8,264 bases of DNA, from positions 1 to 8,264 of the forward strand of contig JAJRYU010000514.1 of assembly GCA_024275615.1 (NCBI GenBank), given 5' to 3'. Below are positions 5,763-8,264 of the stretch, in pieces (the stretch's first letter is position 1; each line of letters begins with the position of its first letter). Source of the stretch: Planctomycetota bacterium. GTDB lineage: Bacteria > Planctomycetota > GCA-002687715 > DRQF01. The notes under the pieces were generated by a model. It did not search any database. It was given only the letters and a program-made list of their open reading frames with translations, and was not told where the DNA came from. A program made the position numbers and the translations under genes.

Positions 5763-6331
5763 CGCGCCGCCCTGTTTGCTCGTTCAGGCAAAGCCGCAGG
5801 TCGTATCAAACCATAGCGCTCGATTTTTCGATAAATCGTCGCGCGGCCGATCTTGAGCTTCTGGGCCGCTTCGTTGACGCACCAACTTGTGGCTTCAAGC
5901 GCATTCTCAATGATGCGCTTTTCCTCATCTTCAAATGGCTGTATTCCACTGGCTCTCTTGGTCATATGACCTCGTGACAAGGCGTATTTTACCGTGGTAA
6001 CAAGATCGTGCTGAGCAAGCGGCTTGCGCAAGCAATCTTCCGCCCCAGCTTTCATGCATTCCACCGCCTGCTTGACATCATCAGCGCCGGTGATCATCAC
6101 GACGGGGAGTGCCGGGCATCGTACCTTGAGGACTCTGAGGATCTCCAAGCCGTCGCCATCAGGAAGAAGGAGTTCCAAGAGCACGAGATCTGCACTTTCG
6201 ATCTCCTGACAGAGCGAGTCCATCGCAGCTGCATGCGCATGGGCGACTTCGTAGTCTTCAGATATGAGTACTTCCTCAATCGCCGCAGCGATTTCACGAT
6301 CGTGTTCAACAATGAGAATCTTGTTCTTCAA
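5750..6331 (-). CDS. Small response regulator, receiver plus Fis helix-turn-helix, atypical phosphorylation site
   Basis: A 193-residue protein from TTG at 6331. The receiver covers about 3-120, a linker follows, and a Fis-type HTH at about 135-176 has the typical IGRATIYRKIERYGL helix (161-175). This is an NtrC-like protein without the AAA+ domain, the general plan of the ActR/RegA group, so it cannot remodel sigma-54 polymerase itself. The usual phospho-Asp is replaced: the site reads LVLLELLLPDGDG with Glu53, and the acidic pair reads E9-H10-D11. T81 and K103 are kept. Glu here could mimic phosphorylation, making it constitutively active or tuned by protein contacts. TTG 6331 is chosen because the receiver's first strand begins at once (KNKILIVE) and AGGTG lies 4 nt upstream; TTG 6418 would add a tail of 29 residues with no ribosome site. 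No kinase gene adjoins it. Confidence 0.85.
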   Translation of the reverse strand: MKNKILIVEHDREIAAAIEEVLISEDYEVAHAHAAAMDSLCQEIESADLVLLELLLPDGDGLEILRVLKVRCPALPVVMITGADDVKQAVECMKAGAEDCLRKPLAQHDLVTTVKYALSRGHMTKRASGIQPFEDEEKRIIENALEATSWCVNEAAQKLKIGRATIYRKIERYGLIRPAALPERANRAARRSQ

Positions 6332-6335
6332 GGTA

Positions 6336-6340
6336 CACCT
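6336..6340 (-). promoter_or_regulatory. Ribosome binding site that sets the small regulator's TTG start
   Basis: AGGTG on the minus strand, 4 nt before TTG 6331. AGGTG pairs with the 5' part of the anti-Shine-Dalgarno sequence, for which a short spacer is normal. Confidence 0.5.
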
Positions 6341-6436
6341 AGCAACACCGTCTGAACAATGTTGGCCTTTAATTTCTGGTATTACGGCAGAGCCTTCGTG
6401 ACTGATGCTCAAGTCCAAACCATGTACGTCGGTTCA

Positions 6437-6464
6437 ATTATGCTGTTGGCTCTTAATTCTGCAA
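6437..6464 (-). promoter_or_regulatory. Possible sigma-70-type promoter of the small regulator
   Basis: On the minus strand TTGCAG (6464-6459) and CATAAT (6442-6437) are 16 bp apart, resembling TTGACA and TATAAT boxes. The start would fall near 6430, about 100 nt before TTG 6331. It is only a consensus match in AT-rich DNA. Confidence 0.3.
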
Positions 6465-6672
6465 CCAAAGATAAGTGTCTTCATCGAAAATTATCCTGTA
6501 CCTGAGTGAAGGTATGTTCCCTCAAACATGCTCAAATGCCAGCAGAACAAAGCCCAAGTCCTTATGAGATCCATGTCCGTTGCACGAGCGGAAGTCGTTA
6601 TCACATGACGAGAGCATTTGAGGTAGCATCTGTACAAGCTACTCTTTGCTAAGAAGCGAAAGAAACGAAGAC
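6465..6672. other. Gene-free divergent gap upstream of the sulfatase-family gene
   Basis: I recognise no gene or RNA here. Present are a 9-bp inverted repeat, CTCAAATGC (6531-6539) with GCATTTGAG (6614-6622), and inside the following stretch a smaller GTAGC-N10-GCTAC hairpin (6623-6642). The promoter of the right-hand gene must lie here, but no box pair stands out. Purine-rich DNA follows at about 6651-6680, just before its ribosome site. Confidence 0.35.
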
Positions 6673-6688
6673 GAAGAGACTGACATAG

Positions 6689-8264
6689 ATGCGGACGCCA
6701 AGCCGAGGCTCAACGAGTAGAATCAACGACGCTCATCAGATGATTGGGGCAACGGCCTTGGCTGGCTTGACCCTGATGATGTCCGATGTCATTCTTGCCA
6801 ACTGGATCGCGTTGAGCCCCAGGACTTCGACGATCTTCGGGGCGCCTGCCGTGACCCTCATGGCGGCTTTGGTCTTGGGAGCCACAACAACTCTCTTCTT
6901 GCCTGGAAGATGGGCCCTCATCGTCCCGATCGTCTTCGGCTACCTCTTGGGACAGAGCCTCGCCTTAGGTGCCCACGCCAAGACCTTGTGGGGTAGTTCC
7001 TATTGGGGGTTTATCTTTGCTGCCGGGTCTGGAATCACAGCCGTCTTCTTGATGCGTTTTTGCGACAAGAAGAAATCGCAGCAAGGCTTGCTCGCTGGGA
7101 CCATGCTGATCGTAGGAACAATCACCTTCGTCGGTGCCGCTATGTTTCAAAGAGGTCGTTACCAGGAAGTGCGCATGTCTGTGAATGCCATGGTCCTGGT
7201 GGCCTTTTGGATGCCCAGTTATCGGCTCCTGATACACCGTTCACTTGGATTCAAACGCACCTTGATCGTCGCTTCCGTTGCGCTTGGCGCACTTGGAACC
7301 TACCAATCCCTGGGGAATCCTCAGTCCGCCGATTGGACGATTCGCAACACAAGCGCGGCAGCACCACTTGTCCAGCGGCTGCGGGAATGGTTCGTTCCGC
7401 CCTTGCCCGAAGACGAAAAGTCGCTCTACATTCACCACCCCGTTTTGGGCACACTCTTGGGCGCCGAAGCAAGAAGGAATGCCGAGAAGACACTGGGGAG
7501 TGCGCGGGGATTCCTCTTCATCACTGTGGACGCGATGCGAGCTGATCTCCGCGACCGATCGGTGGGCGGACGCCCAGCCCTTCCATTTTTGGACCAACTG
7601 GCCGCAGAAGGTGCGGATTTTCGCCGCGCCTACGCCCCCGCCCCAATGACGCATTTTTCAGTGTTTTCTTTTCTCAGTGGTTGGTACTCGTCGCAATTCC
7701 TTGGCTTCCGCGGTGGCTTCGAGAAGACTCCCTTGGTCACAGACTTACTCAAAAAGAACGGCGTTGAAACGCGGGGCTGCTATCCCAAAGGTATGTTGAT
7801 CGCCGGAGGCAACGACTTCAATCGCTTCTCCCTTGGTTTCGAGTTCTCCAGTCTTCATGAATGGGATGACCTACCTCTCGAAGAAACATTTCTCAAACTA
7901 AAACCACAAAGAGGTGGACCATGGTTTTCCTACCTCCACCTCATGCTGCCTCACTCTCCCTACAACAAGGCGTCAGCAGAATTCCGTGCTGGCGATTCTG
8001 AATTCGAACGTTACGTCGCTGAAGTGCGCCAGGCAGACACATTCATCAAGAAACTCTACGCTCGGTTTCAGGATGCGGGTCTGGCCAAGAACATGATCAT
8101 GGCGGTGGCCGCGGACCATGGCGAAGAGTTCGGCGAACACGGATCTTTCAAACATTCGACTCAGGTTTTTGAAGAGTCGGTGCACGTTCCTCTCATCGTC
8201 GTCGGCCCTGGCGTGAAAGTCCAACGCCACGACATCCCCGTTAGCCTCGTTGACTTGGCGCCAA
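6689..8264 (+). CDS. Membrane-anchored sulfatase/alkaline-phosphatase-superfamily enzyme (3' end beyond right edge)
   Basis: There are 525 codons before the edge. The N-terminal half is hydrophobic, with membrane segments at roughly 19-42, 50-71, 75-94, 105-124, 133-153 and 165-182, and a possible one at 191-209. A sulfatase-fold domain starts at about 273: metal-binding D281 in FITVDAMRAD, nucleophile region APAPMTHFS (316-324), H417 and H422 in HLMLPHSPY, D476-H477 in ADHGEEFGEHG, then VPLIVVGPG. The Cys or Ser needed for a formylglycine sulfatase is absent at the nucleophile site; Thr321 is the likely nucleophile, as in LtaS- and phosphoethanolamine-transferase-type enzymes. A role transferring or removing a head group on envelope lipid or polysaccharide is plausible, but the substrate is unknown. 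ATG 6689 follows an in-frame TAG and has GAAGAG 10 nt upstream; ATG 6740 lacks a site. It is divergent from the small regulator. Confidence 0.88.
   Translation, partial: MRTPSRGSTSRINDAHQMIGATALAGLTLMMSDVILANWIALSPRTSTIFGAPAVTLMAALVLGATTTLFLPGRWALIVPIVFGYLLGQSLALGAHAKTLWGSSYWGFIFAAGSGITAVFLMRFCDKKKSQQGLLAGTMLIVGTITFVGAAMFQRGRYQEVRMSVNAMVLVAFWMPSYRLLIHRSLGFKRTLIVASVALGALGTYQSLGNPQSADWTIRNTSAAAPLVQRLREWFVPPLPEDEKSLYIHHPVLGTLLGAEARRNAEKTLGSARGFLFITVDAMRADLRDRSVGGRPALPFLDQLAAEGADFRRAYAPAPMTHFSVFSFLSGWYSSQFLGFRGGFEKTPLVTDLLKKNGVETRGCYPKGMLIAGGNDFNRFSLGFEFSSLHEWDDLPLEETFLKLKPQRGGPWFSYLHLMLPHSPYNKASAEFRAGDSEFERYVAEVRQADTFIKKLYARFQDAGLAKNMIMAVAADHGEEFGEHGSFKHSTQVFEESVHVPLIVVGPGVKVQRHDIPVSLVDLAP

Noticed and set aside
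6332..6418. Upstream TTG start for the small response regulator
   Set aside because: The added residues are not receiver-like and no ribosome site precedes it; TTG 6331 has AGGTG and begins directly at the first receiver strand. Not fully excluded.
6446..6464. TTGGC...TGCAA as a -24/-12 promoter towards the sulfatase-family gene
   Set aside because: The GG-to-GC spacing is 11 bases; sigma-54 promoters need 10.
1..8264. CRISPR arrays, tRNA or rRNA genes, transposase genes or insertion-sequence ends
   Set aside because: I looked for regular repeats, cloverleaf-like segments and transposase motifs and saw none; the only repeats are short regulatory dyads.

Overview
The window comes from a Gram-negative bacterium of moderate GC content. 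Periplasmic c-type cytochrome export, a sigma-54 regulatory circuit and a membrane sulfatase-family enzyme would fit a deltaproteobacterial-type or Nitrospirota-like lineage. That assignment is a guess from gene content; no rRNA or other phylogenetic marker is present.

Layout. Positions 1-509 (minus) hold the start of a secreted diheme cytochrome c gene that runs off the left edge. Positions 510-773 are a regulatory gap with a -24/-12 promoter and two copies of one dyad. Positions 774-4707 (minus) are a tight three-gene operon: a carboxymuconolactone-decarboxylase-family protein, a membrane sensor histidine kinase, and an NtrC-family sigma-54 activator whose GTG start overlaps the kinase stop. 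Positions 4708-5056 are a divergent regulatory region. Positions 5057-5713 (plus) encode a hemerythrin/DUF438-type protein with a Cys/His-rich N-terminus. Positions 5750-6331 (minus) encode a small Fis-type response regulator with Glu at the usual phospho-Asp position. Hairpin 5734-5762 ends both convergent genes. Positions 6332-6688 are a second divergent gap. From 6689 to the right edge (plus) lies the start of a membrane-anchored sulfatase/phospho-transferase-superfamily enzyme.

How it fits together. The main result is a self-contained sigma-54 circuit. The kinase and activator operon is flanked on each side by a gene with a good -24/-12 promoter: TGGCACG-N4-TTGC at 5001-5015 for the hemerythrin, and CGGCACG-N4-CTGC (minus strand, 562-548) for the cytochrome. 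A weaker candidate precedes the operon itself. Upstream of the cytochrome promoter are two dyads of form TAAGTCAT-N9-ATGACTTA, centred about 66 and 173 bp before the predicted transcription start and 107 bp apart, the arrangement expected of enhancer sites. I infer that the kinase (periplasmic Cache-like domain plus a Cys-rich PAS) senses a chemical or redox signal and that the activator drives a respiratory cytochrome and an O2/NO-type di-iron protein. The signal is unknown. The right-hand sulfatase gene looks unrelated.
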